From contig NC_068976.1 in assembly GCF_016808095.1 (NCBI RefSeq), forward strand, positions 33,164,371 through 33,228,370: 64,000 nt of DNA, written 5' to 3'. Below are positions 11,964-22,431 of this stretch, in pieces (positions within the stretch are counted from its first letter, which is position 1; every line of letters starts with the position of its first letter). Made by a program: the position numbers and the translations under genes. A model generated the notes under the pieces. It was not told the origin of the DNA, searched no databases, and saw only the letters and a program-made list of their open reading frames with translations. The stretch is from Vigna angularis. Its lineage: Eukaryota; Streptophyta; Magnoliopsida; Fabales; Fabaceae.

Positions 11964-13346
11964 TGATGAACCAATATTTTCCTCACTTCACTTAGTTTAA
12001 TGTGCTAGAATTAGTCGGGGAATTATGCTTAAACGTCCGGTATTTTCCTGTTTTTCCTAATTGTGCTTAATTTGATCGGAAATTCTTATTTTAACTAATT
12101 CGAATTATTTGAGCTTATTATTTTGCATTATTAATTATGGGAAAATTTTGGATAACTTTTTGGGACATTAGAAAGCTAAATGAGAAATGGAAATTGAGCC
12201 AATGCATCTTAGCCATTTTTATTTTCGCTGGCTGCCGCGTGAATGTTGTGTCAACTTGTGTGTCTTCGTTTGAGTTCAATTCTTATCCGTTTTCCATGCA
12301 ATTTTTTTTCATAGTTTCGTCTGGATGTCTATTTTAACATATAGTTTTTACTTTGTTCAAATTCATTCTGTGCTGTTCCCAGTATTTATTTTACTCTCAT
12401 ATGTCAGTCCAGTGATTACTGCTGTTTGAGTGATTTCTAATCCGTTGCATTGTTTGCTTGCTGTTTAGTAATTGTGGTGGCTGGAATTGATCATTGGACA
12501 GTGCTAAAACCTCCCAACACTCTTAAACAAGGAATACAACAGCTTGGCTTTATTGAATAGCAAAGAAAAAAACAGCCACGTCCGCATCCAGCAGCTTGGT
12601 AGCAGGTCCAGCAGCTTGGAAGTGGTGTGAGTATTGGAGCATAGGGTGACGGGCAGCAAATGGAGGTACACGGTCCAGCAGAAGCAGGTGTGTGCTTGGA
12701 GAGAATGGGAGGTGCACAAGCAAGAGGCTTTCACGTCCAGTAGGTTGGATGGATTAGGGAGAGTCGCCACGTTGGAAAAAGGGTGGGTCATTCACCCTTA
12801 TTTTGGGGAGCTGAAGGTTAGCGTTTTTTTGGGGGAAGCGGCAGAGGGGCACGCGAAGGAGAGGACTTCATTTATTTTTGGGTAGTACATGCACATGGAG
12901 GGTGTCTCGGCTTGGAGCTGGAGCAGCCGCCACACTCATTCCGATTTTGTTCTTGAAAGCTGTTCTCAATGGGATGAATGAGGAGCTTACGTTTATTCCT
13001 TTTGTTGATTTTTCATTGCCTTTTTATTTTGGTGCTGTCACGTTCCTTTATATATGCCATAAATTGGAATTTTGCTTTGCTTGTGCACGCTGTTACATTG
13101 TTGTTCTCGCTGCTTTGAATTTATTTAACATCTTGCATTGTTTTTCTTTATTCCAACACATGAGGGGTTAGCTCCAAGGGTTTTACTTAGCTTTATTAGA
13201 TTCAAGCAGCAAGTTGGAAGGCACACGTTGGCAATAATTTTTTTTCTCGGAAGCACAAAAAGCTAATTCATTTCCTTTCCTATAAACCAAGCACACGTTG
13301 TTTCATTTCTTTTATTTCAATTTCTTTTATTCACGCAGGAAGAAAA

Positions 13347-13379
<33 letters not shown>

Positions 13380-13766
13380 AAAGCATTTTCAATTTTTGTT
13401 CGGAGACGTGCTTCAATTGTCACGGGCTGCATCAATTGCATTTTTAATGTTCATCATAATGGAAGATGGATTTTATTACTTTTCAACTTCATTTAACTTA
13501 TGTGTTAGTGATTTATGTGCTGCTTTCAATTGCCTTCTAGTTTTTTGCATTGAATATTTTAATTTACGTAGATGAGTTTTAGATTTCTTTATTGCATTTT
13601 CAATTTCTCCACTTGTTTTAGAAACCGTTCGGTCTCAATGTAGAACCGTTCAGTAATCCGTTCGGTTTTCACGCGTTGTTCATTTATTTCAGTATTTTCA
13701 ATTATGTTTGGTTGTATTTAATTTTCATTTTTATTTAAGTTCATCCGTATTCACAAACTCTTCACC

Positions 13767-13798
<32 letters not shown>

Positions 13799-13922
13799 AC
13801 TATGTGTTTGATCTGAGACTGAACCACATTTGGTCCTTGAGAGACGACCTAGGAGTCACTTCCTAGTACTATACTGCATTCTTTTATGCACAACTTTTGT
13901 GGGAGGTGCGACCCTCTCAACA
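11964..13922 (+). repeat. 3' LTR of the 6901-13922 element
   Basis: 1959 bp. Compared by eye with the 5' LTR, I see an extra CT at about 12367, a shorter TA run (13351-13377), a longer C run (30 nt, 13769-13798) and one T/C difference in the last 20 bp. The length difference of 3 bp is fully explained by these indels. Confidence 0.95.
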
Positions 13923-13927
13923 TTAGG

Positions 13928-14814
13928 CCCTACCCATTCAAAAAAAATATTTTTCATAATTTGCTAAGACACGTGCAAAGAAGTCTACATCATAAATTTG
14001 ATAAGATTTCGGCATCATTTCGCATTGGTCTCCAAAATACACAAAATGAGAGTAGTCAACGATGACCACAATCAAATATGCATCCGGAGAACAACACAAA
14101 TACTGAACCGAAATTTTATCAATCTTATCCATAAACTCCAACTAACATGTTATTGCAAATTATGAAAAATAATTTTTTCAAACTGTCCAATCGGACAATT
14201 CAAAATTTAATACAAACGATTAAAAGATTAATCGTTTGTGTTAAATTTCAAACAGGAACTAAGTTTCACTCAATGATTTGATACTTATAATCTAACATGC
14301 CAATTATAATAACACAACTAATACATACATATTCAAAAGCTAATAACACATGCAGACCTTAAAGTCAAAAACATGCATACGCAAAAGCTAATAAAATGTA
14401 TAAACAAAACCCAATAACATGCATACAAAAAAATTATTAGCAAAGAAGCTAACCTTTTTAGCAGATTCAAAAAGAAATGGAGGGAAATGGAGGAGTGCAC
14501 GACCTAAAACGTAGACCAAAAAGAGTAAAACACGCTGCCCAAGAACACGCCAGAAACTGCACCAAAACGCACCAAAAATGATTTTTAATCGGTTCAAATC
14601 AAAGATATTTCATCAAAGAGTAATTTAATTGTAGTAAAAGTAAATTTAAACGGTCCAAAAGAGAGAAAACGCACCTGGAAATGCAATGCCGCAGAGAGAA
14701 AACGCGGGGAAGACGATGAACAGTGAGCGTAACTCCTCGCGGGCACGTGATTTTAGTATAAATGGCACTAGACGTCGGGTACTGGGGGTTCGACGTTTAT
14801 AATATTATAGACGT
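13928..14814 (-). other. CACTA internal sequence beyond the LTR insertion
   Basis: This is CACTA DNA between the two LTR insertions, upstream of TNP2 in its reading direction. A minus-strand ORF at 14141-13938 (67 aa, starts MEFMDKIDKIS) lies at the junction with the insertion. I do not recognise it; it could be the remnant of a 5' exon. Near 14762-14814 the first palindromic subterminal repeats appear (GACGTC, then TTTATAATATTATAGACG), showing that this was once continuous with 16051. Confidence 0.7.
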
Positions 14815-16050
14815 TGATGAGTCGTTATTTCTTGAATTATATTTAGTTTATTGCACTTAAATAAACTAGGGAATTATGTTTAATTGTCTGTTATTTCCCC
14901 ATTTTCTGAATTCTGCTTAATTTGGTCAGAAATTCGTAATTGTGCTAATTTGGGCTTTCTAAGCTGATTAAGTGCATTTCTGGTTGCAGGGAAGTTGTGG
15001 ACACATCATCTGGAGCATTGGGACATGGCATGACACACTCAAAGGCTCAACATTTAGTCATTTAGATTCTAATTAAAGTTGTAATTTCGTTTTCTAGAAG
15101 CCCTTAATTAGAATTAGGTGTTTTGGACCCTTTTAGGGGTAATTTTGTAAAAAGACCCATTTGTAGGACATGTGCCTTTTTGTTAGGGTTTTATAGTGTG
15201 CATGGGTACTGGGAAGTAGCAAGCAGCAATGTGTCACGTTCGTGAGGCAGCAGCAGCACGTTAGAGGAGTAGGTGTCACGGCTGGAATGGAGAGGCACGG
15301 ATCCCATGGTTGTAGAGTGGTCACGTGAAGTGTAGCATTTGAAGACCTCCTTGAATTTTTATTTAGTGCTTGGAGAATAAATGGGTGCATGGATTTCACG
15401 GTTGCTAGAAGTGCTGGAAGGAAGTAGCCTTGCTTTTATTTAATTCTTTCTTTCTTTAGAGAATGGTTGCAGTGTTACGGCCAGAGAGAACCAGGGGAAG
15501 CATTTCACTTATTTTAATTTTCTTTGAATGGAACACATGGAAGTGTCACGGCCAAAGAGGACTTTCAGAAGCATTTGCAATTTCAATTTTTTTTGGTAGA
15601 TGAATGGGTCACGGTAGAGAGGTTCTATTTTCTTTTATTTCTTTTGCCTTTAGATATTTTATATTATATGTTGAAATGATTTTCTTCTTTTTGGTGGTGA
15701 ATGTGTAGAATAGATGATAATATTGTGCATTTAATGTTTTAGCTCAAGCCTTGCATTTTTATAGCTTGAATTCTGTTTGGACACTTATCTGTTGTAGTTT
15801 TCAATTTAATGTTTTCATTCACTTTAATGTTTCCAATTGTATTCAGTTGTGTTTAATTCCAATTTTTAATTTCATCATGTGCATTCAATAAATTTCGAAT
15901 CACAAAAACACTATCAACCCCCCCACTACGTGTTTGATCTAGACTGAACCGCAATTTGGTCCTTGAGAGACGACCTAGGAGTCACTTCCTAGTACTGTAC
16001 TACATTCTTTTATGCAATCAATTTTTGTGTGAGGTGCGACCCTCTCAACA
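14815..16050 (+). mobile_element. Solo LTR (TGATGAGTCG family), TSD GACGT
   Basis: 1236 bp, from TGATGAGTCG to CTCTCAACA, with GACGT at 14810-14814 and again at 16051-16055. The 3' part (GACCTAGGAGTCACTTCCTAG) is shared with the LTRs of 6901-13922, so it is a relative. No internal region remains, consistent with LTR-LTR recombination. It landed in a CACTA subterminal repeat. Confidence 0.93.
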
Positions 16051-16850
16051 GACGTCGGTGCCCTAACTAATATGACGTCTTTCTGATTGAAATATTCATA
16101 TTCGCGGGCGCATTTAGACGTCTGTTGTGGGGGTCACCGACGTCTATAATATTATAAACGTCGGGGCCCCTCTAACAGACGTTTAAGAGGATGAAAAACT
16201 AAACTCTTCAACTACCCCGTCAGCCCTTTAGACGTCCGTTATGGGGAGGCCCCGGCGTCTATAATATTATAAACGTCGGGGCCCCTCTAACGGACATTTA
16301 AGTGGCTGAAAAACTAAACTCTTCAACTACCATGTCAGCCCTTTAGACGTCCGTTGTTGGGGGGCCCCGACGTCTATAATATTATAAACGTCGGGGCCCC
16401 TCTAACGGACGTTTAAGTGGCTGAAAAACTAAATTCTTCAACTACCATGTCAGCCACTTAAACGTCCGTTGTGGGGGGGCCCAACGTCTATAATATTATA
16501 AACGTCGGGGCCCCCCACAACGGACGTTTAGGTGGCTGAAAAAATAAAATCTTCAACAAGCATGTCAGTCCTTTAGGTGTCCGTTGTGGGGGGCCCGACA
16601 TTTATAATATTATACACGTCGGGGACCCCACACAACGGACGTCTAAAGGGTTGACAGGGTAGTTGAAGAGTTTATTTTTTCAGCCACTTAAACGTCCGTT
16701 AGAGGGGCCCCGACGTTTACAATATTATAGACGTCGGGCCCCCCCACAACAGACGTCTAAAGTCCCACTTATTTACGAAAATGCCATCGGTCAATTATTT
16801 ACGTTGGTGTTTTCGTGGGCGGACGTCTATTGGGTGACGTTAAAGGCCAA
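16051..16850. repeat. CACTA right subterminal repeats, about 115-bp tandem units
   Basis: Four to five units of about 115 bp (GTCAGCC landmarks near 16219, 16333, 16449 and 16563) each contain a palindrome of the form GACGTCTATAATATTATAAACGTC and flanking GGGGCCCC. The units show both orientations of ACGTCCGTT, so this end could fold strongly. The TAATATTA spacer differs from the TATATA spacer at the left end. Confidence 0.88.
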
Positions 16851-16863
16851 TTCTACACTAGTG
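16851..16863 (-). repeat. CACTA right terminal inverted repeat
   Basis: TTCTACACTAGTG, the reverse complement of 627-639, followed directly by the TCA duplication at 16864-16866. Confidence 0.92.
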
Positions 16864-16866
16864 TCA

Positions 16867-17775
16867 CTTCCTTTATATTTAACATTTGTCTTTCCCAAGC
16901 TTGGGGGTATGTACTTGTAGCAGCCTTCCACATCAGATTCTTCAAGTTCTACCCAGAAAAAGTTTTCCTGAAATTTGCATATAAGTGTCGCATGCCAAAT
17001 CTATGCTCTGCGTTAGGTAAAAGTTCAGACATAGCAGGCACCAAACCTTGCACGTAAAGGGGCCAAATTGAACATTTTTAACACAAATGGGGACCAAATA
17101 TGATATGACAAATACAAACTTGGGAACCAAAACAGAAACATATAAGAAATACATTTACCTTTTGTTGATTAGACATAAAAGTGCATGAATTGCGTACTTC
17201 AGCACCCCCAAGGTCTTCTATCAACAACTCCAAAAACCATGTTCAAGTATCTTTGTTCTCTACTTCCACAATTGCATATGCCAGAGGTAAGATCTGGTCA
17301 TTAGGATCTCTACCAATAGTTGTTAATAACTTCCCCTTATAGTTTCCTTTCAAAAAACATCCATCCAAACCAATAAATGGCCTACAAGAGACGAAGCTAT
17401 CCTTGCAAGCTTTCAAACAAACGTAGAACCTCTGAAATGTTGTCTCACCATTGTCATTATCCACTTTAACTTTTACTATTGATCCAGGGTTGCATCGAAA
17501 TAATTCATGTGCATAGTCAAATATTCTTGTGAACTGATTTTTAAAACTACCTTCAACTTTGCATGATGCTATTATCTTTGCCCTACGAGCTTTAGAAATT
17601 GTGACATTGTATTCCATTTCCTCAAAGCTTTTGAGCGTATTTCATTTATCTTCAAATTGGGATTTTTATGTAGTGAAGTATCTAATGTCTCACTCAAGCA
17701 CTTAGCGCTCATCATTTTAATGTTGAATTGCCTACTACAGGTATGTAAAAGAATGTTGTTCTACTAACTCTATAT
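16867..17775 (-). pseudogene. MULE transposase pseudogene, catalytic core piece
   Basis: This is the middle part of the split MuDR-type transposase. Reading down from 17765 gives HTCSRQFNIKMMSAKCLSET, the end of the DNA-binding region. Then 17617-17243 gives SKARRAKIIAS, the first catalytic Asp in FIGLDGCFLKGNYKGK, and GRDPNDQILPLAYAIVEVEN. NSCTFMSNQQK precedes a plausible donor (AAG|GTAAATG, about 17157) of an intron of about 105 bp. Positions 17050-16867 give GLVPAMSELLPN, RFGMRHLYANFRKTFSG and KNLMWKAATSTYPQAWE, ending at the CACTA insertion. A frame change near 17610 and a stop in FSG*NLK show decay. The C-terminus is at 1-626 and the N-terminus at 22109-22431. Confidence 0.9.
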
Positions 17776-17896
17776 AAGTTGTTAATCGCACAATTCTGTA
17801 GTATTACGAGTCTCTTGGGAAAACGATACCTGGTCTTACCATGGTTTATTACTTGAAACGATTTGGTGCACTTGCCAAAATCACCCAACAAGTTTT

Positions 17897-17914
17897 TGGC
17901 GTCGTTGCCGGGGA
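17897..17914 (+). other. Primer binding site, tRNA-Asp type
   Basis: TGGCGTCGTTGCCGGGGA has one mismatch to the tRNA-Asp complement. It lies 6 bp after the LTR end at 17890. Confidence 0.85.
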
Positions 17915-18730
17915 ACTCGTGTTAATACTAGACTTTTCTGAGGTATCTAACTTGTGTAGACTTGATTTTGTATATAGAACTAACTCTTTTGTTGTAAATA
18001 TATTTTCACTTTTACTTTGGCTAATTTGTGGCTTTAGCCTAGTTGTGTCTAAGTATATGCAAGGGGATGTTCATACAAGGAGGACTGCAGCCTCAAAAGC
18101 ATCATGTAGGTCCTGAGATTGAAGGACTTTGAGGACACAAGGAGACAACTAGCTTGAGCACCACAAGTTACCCAAAATTCTCCCTTCCTTGAAGATGCTC
18201 CAAGTGCTAAGTGAAAGAAGAAGAAGAAAGGGAGAAGCAAAAGAGAAAGAGTAGTCACCACCACCCTTTGATGAGAGACAAAGAACTCAAGCCTAGCAAG
18301 CCAAAGTTGATCAAGAGGATTGAGTATTTAAATATGTCAAGGTAGTGGAAGGATTAAGATGAAGATTTATATGCTTGGAGAGTTGATTTGGTGGCTAGAA
18401 AGTGGTTTAAGAAGAGTTGGTGAAAGGAGCACACCAACAACAACATCCATGCCTAATTGATTTGGTGGCAACCCAGTTTTGTTACCCTTTGTACTTGTGT
18501 TTGTGTGGTTTTTGTGTCATGTGCATTAGTAACTTATGTTTTGCATGTTTGTGTTTTGTTGCATTTTTGTGATTTTTGAGTTGTAATGTTGTTTTTGTGG
18601 TTTGTATAATTGTATTAGGTTAGTTTTACCTTGTTTGGTGTGTGAGTGCATTGAATGAAGGTTTGGAGCCAAAAATCACAGAGTGAGTAGCCAATTTTGC
18701 AAAAATCTACATTATGAAGAATTCTGATAT

Positions 18731-18838
18731 GGCGCTCAAGCGCCCTCTGCTAAGGGGCGCCCAAGCGCGAACAACAAATTGGCTCTCCTGGTCGAGTGGC
18801 GCTCAAGCGCCCATGGCATAGGGGCGCCCAAGCCCCAA
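18731..18838. repeat. GC-rich palindromic cassette in an internal region
   Basis: Two units of the pattern GGCGCTCAAGCGCC, followed within about 15 bp by AGGGGCGCCCAAGC, in otherwise AT-rich DNA. A second block of the same pattern sits at 19487-19600. Comparable blocks occur in most LTRs of the window. Confidence 0.8.
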
Positions 18839-21295
18839 AAAAAGGTTTAACATCTAATTTTGTTTGTTGATTCTGAGCTTTCCCTTGGTTTTCACTCTTT
18901 GCCACACTCCTTTTGATGTGTTTTTAAACCTTCTTGTGTTGTTGTACCTTTGGGAGGCTTCATTGTAAACCTTTCCTCTATGTTTATGTACTTTTGTGAG
19001 TGTATGTTGAGTGACTAAAGGTGTTTTTGTGATGTGTGTTTCAATTTGATTATATTAATGTGTTTAAGTTTGTTTTGTATATGTTTAGATGTGTGTGGTT
19101 GCTTGATAGAATGATTGGTGTATTTTCATGTGTTTTTTTATTGTCTTAGTGTGTTTTTATGTGAGTAAGTATACTTTGGTGTGTTTTCAAGTGCTTAAAT
19201 CTGTTTTAACATGTTATGGAATGCTTTAGGATGTTTTGGTTTGATCTAAAATGCTTAAATTTGATTTGAATGCACAAGTGCAATTTTGAGTTGTTGAATA
19301 AAAAGCTTTGAAAATGTGCATTCAATTTACCATTCATGCATTCAATTTCATTCCTTATGGTTTATACAAGTTTCTATGATGCAAACATGATTTTTTGGAT
19401 TGATTTGAGTGTAAATGAGGGTTAGATACAAAAAATCCTATTGTGAGAGGCCTAATTTTGTGCAGTAGAATTCTGCAGAATCAAGCTCGAGCGCCCTTTT
19501 CTAAGGGGCACCCAAGCGCCCGTGGGTTAGGCCAGCCTTTTCTCACTTTTGGCTGAGTGGCGCTCAAGCACCCATATCACAAGGGCGCCCAAGCGCCAGA
19601 TTCTGGTTTAAGCACCATTTTTTGTTGTTTTGATTTTGATTGTTTTGTTTCTTTGCTTTCTTTTGCACATTTCTTTTAGTGTGTTTTTGGACCTTTCACT
19701 TTAGTTGTTGACTATGAGATACTAATTTTACTTTGAGCTTTCTTGTTACAGGATAAGATCTTCCTTAAGAATTAAAGAGTTCAAAACCATCATTGGTGAA
19801 ACTTTGAGGAATGCGTGAGCTGAGCAATCATATGACTTGAAGATTTTGTTACTCATGTTGCATGGCCTGGGGGCCAGGCCCCTACTTATGGGGGAGGTGG
19901 AGCAGTTGCAGAGCATAAGCTACTGGGAGGAGCATATGTTTCAGATGAAAGTGAAGCTAGTGTTCTATAATTGTGGAGCTGCAAAGTGTCCAACTTGATC
20001 GGTTTTTCAGTTTTAGTTTCAAGTTTTATTTGCTTTCAATTTTTAAATTTGGATTTCTTTTTGACTTGCCTAGTGGGTAGTTCTTATGCAATTGGTTTGG
20101 TGATTTGAGTGAATCATATTTTGTGCTTAAATTGAATGCAAATCTCTTGTGCTTGCTCTTTACCCATGAGAATTGTTTTGAAAATCGGATTGAGATTACA
20201 TGGTTGAGCTTGTTGAATAGAGATTATGGTTGCTTGTATTTGTTTAGGTAGATGCTTGGTTTTAATTGTGATCAATATTCTTGGCATGATGTTTATCAAA
20301 TTTTGGAACCTTGAGTAAACCTATGAGATGTTGTGCCTGATAGTTTATTGTTGAATGCTATTACTTTGGAATCACATTTGGTTTTGCCTAAGTTTCTCTA
20401 TTTAAACTATTTGCTTGCTTGTTACAAATGATCAAGGCCATCTTTTTTTTCAACCTCTTTTACTTTTTTGAGCCTAAAAGCCAATGCTAAACCTTTGAAC
20501 CTTAAATAGAAAACTTTCTCATTCCTAAAACCTTAAGCTTATTGAAAAATCCTTAACCTCCTTACCTTGAGTTGAGATGAACATATATGTTGGGATGGGG
20601 GAGTTCTTATTATCAAAAGGGAGCATTAAGAAAACAATAAGTTGAGTTAAAAAGAAAGAAAAAGAAGAAAGGAGAAGAAGAAAAACAAAAAATGAATTCA
20701 ATGAACAAGAGTTGAAAAATAAGTTGAGAAGTGGTTTATTCAATTTTGGAGCAAAAGAAAGACTAATGCTATATTATGAATTAAATTGTTTGGTCTCTTA
20801 GCTCAAGGTGTTTTGTTGTCCAGAAAAACCAATTTCTCTTCTTAGCCCAACCACAATACAAGCCTCAAAAAGTCCTTGTGATGTTAACTTGCTTATGAAT
20901 GTTTTTAATATTGTTGAAACGAAAGGCAAAGTTGATTTTTGTAATATGTGATAGTTGAGAGTAAGACACACATCCTTATACACCATTGTCCTTGAGTGAA
21001 ACACTTTCTTTGGTGAGGATTGGTTTCATGCACTCAATGAAAACAACTTGCCATGTTTGTTGATCTATCATTTGCATCTATCTTGTGACTTTTAATTTGT
21101 GAGCATCATGGTTGAAGTTTAGCTTTCTAAGGTCATATTATCTTTTGAATGTAATTTCCAAGTTGAGCAAGCATGATTGATTTTGTTTATTTGATTTTAA
21201 TTTTTTCTTGGATTACAAGATCATTGCATTTGAATTGTTTACTAGGTGAAGTACTTTTGCTTGAGGACAAGCAAAGTTGTAAGTTTGGGGGAGTT

Positions 21296-22029
21296 TGATA
21301 ATGCTAATTCTTACCATTATCTAAACATCATTTTAATAGAAAAATCAACTATTTTTTAGCTTGTAACCTCCTTAATCCTCTTCTTTTGTCTTGTTTTATA
21401 AATAAATGTATTTTAGGCTACAATGATGTAAATTCATCACTAACCTTATTATTTTGTAGCTAAAACTATGCTGGAAGAATCTCCAACAATTTAGGGAATT
21501 GAATCAACCACAAAAGCAAGCAAATCTGCAAAACAAAACCAGAAAAAGAAGTAGTGCAGCAGAGTCAGGCCCAAGCCCCTTTTTCCATGGGCGCTTGAGC
21601 GCTAGTGCACCAGCTGCTCAGTTTGACTGATGCGCGCCCGGGCGCCCACTCTTTAGGGGCGCTTGAGCACGATTTTTGCCTACATGGCAGATTTGCTCTA
21701 TTTAACTCAGAAACGCGAAGAGCTTCGAGTCTTTGGTTCTTTGGAGGCGTGATTTCACTGTTGGAGCTCATGGAGGCCATGAGGAGCTTGTGGCAACATC
21801 TCCTCCTCTTCCTTTGGGTCTCCTTCTTCTTCCATCTTCCATTTTGTAAGCTTTAGGGTTCTCCATGGAAGTGGAGAACCAGATTCATCTTGTTAGGGGT
21901 TATTGTAGCCTATGAATTCTTGTGTAATGGATGATGGATTTGATTATATATATGCCTTTTCTATCAATTGCTAGTATTCTTGTTTTATTACTTGAAACGA
22001 TTCGGTGCACTTGCCGAAATCACCCAACA
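21296..22029 (+). repeat. 3' LTR of the 17777-22108 element
   Basis: 734 bp, TGATAATGC to CACCCAACA, directly after a polypurine tract. It is shorter than related LTRs (about 1.3 kb). It lacks the stretch containing the CTTGGTCTTACCA phrase that the stub at 17777 retains, so it carries its own deletion. A GC-rich cassette lies at about 21570-21675. Confidence 0.85.
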
Positions 22030-22035
22030 AGTTTT

Positions 22036-22053
22036 TGGCGCTGTTGCCGGGGA
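22036..22053 (+). other. Second primer binding site, downstream of the 3' LTR
   Basis: TGGCGCTGTTGCCGGGGA follows the 3' LTR with the same spacing as after a 5' LTR. It continues into about 55 bp of leader (to about 22108) roughly 90 percent identical to 17915-17975. Confidence 0.85.
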
Positions 22054-22108
22054 ACTCGTGTCAATACTATACTTTTGTGAGGTTTGTCACTTGTGTAGAC
22101 TTGATTTT

Positions 22109-22431
22109 GTCTAAACTTCCATGACAAAGCAAAAGAGCTTGTTCAGTTACTTCATTTTCAACAACCTCTGGCTCATCATCCACATCGTGGAGCACAAACA
22201 AGTCAGCTTCCCCAAAATACTTGGCAATATTTACCATGTTCATTGCATCTTTGTCATCGACTAACTTATGCAAAATATTTTCAATGCAATAAAATATCTC
22301 ACTCACTTTAATATACCCCAATTCCTTAATGCCATCTACTACTTTGAAATAACTCCATTTGTCAGGGTCCACACTCCAATAAGTAATTTCTCCACCAACA
22401 TATCGCAAAGGAATATCCTTTACTAGGGTCC
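22109..22431 (-). pseudogene. MULE transposase pseudogene, N-terminal piece
   Basis: Reading down from 22431: TLVKDIPLRYVGGEITYWSV, VVDGIKELGYIKVSEIFYC, then DDKDAMNMVNIAKYFGEADL and VLHDVDDEPEVVENEV. This is the N-terminal region of MuDR-type proteins that precedes the DNA-binding part found at 17775. The true start is lost: the LTR at 22432 cuts it, and residues read upstream of TLVKD come from that LTR. At the other side coding similarity stops after LLCHGSLD, where the leader of the 17777-22108 element begins. Confidence 0.85.

Larger units (their letters stand above)
6901..13922 (+). mobile_element. Young gag-only LTR retrotransposon, Athila-like primer site
   Basis: A complete two-LTR element of 7022 bp flanked by a perfect 5-bp duplication TTAGG (6896-6900 and 13923-13927), nested in the CACTA element. 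The LTRs (6901-8856 and 11964-13922) begin TGATGAACC and end CTCAACA. The primer site matches the 3' end of plant tRNA-Asp, as in Athila/Calypso-type Ty3-gypsy elements. One long intact ORF (gag-like) is present. No protease, RT, RNase H or integrase is recognisable, so it is non-autonomous. The LTRs differ almost only in microsatellite lengths, which shows very recent insertion. Confidence 0.95.
627..16863 (-). mobile_element. CACTA (En/Spm-type) DNA transposon with nested insertions
   Basis: Both ends are visible. The left end starts CACTAGTGTAGAA at 627, and the right end is its exact reverse complement, finishing at 16863. Both are flanked by the 3-bp duplication TCA (624-626 and 16864-16866), the size expected for CACTA elements. 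The termini carry dense palindromic ACGTC subterminal repeats, the usual binding sites for the element's own DNA-binding protein. Two minus-strand gene remnants occur inside: a TNP2-like transposase and a second gene with a Ulp1-type protease end. Two LTR insertions (6901-13922 and 14815-16050) account for about 8.3 kb, leaving about 8 kb of CACTA sequence. Orientation is assigned from the genes. The target was a MULE transposase exon. Confidence 0.93.
17777..22108 (+). mobile_element. Deleted Athila-like element with only a 5' LTR stub and a second leader after its 3' LTR
   Basis: The order is: LTR stub of about 114 bp (17777-17890, ending CACCCAACA), tRNA-Asp primer site (17897), internal region without recognisable gag or pol, polypurine-like AAGTTTGGGGGAGT (21281-21294), full LTR (21296-22029), then a second primer site and about 75 bp of leader before MULE coding sequence resumes. 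The internal region has the conserved post-pol phrase GGCAACCCAG at about 18468, GC-rich cassettes at 18731-18838 and 19487-19600, a short Gly/Pro-rich block near 19860-19950, and the A-rich 3' tail shared with 40080-41002. No 5-bp duplication was found. Confidence 0.78.
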
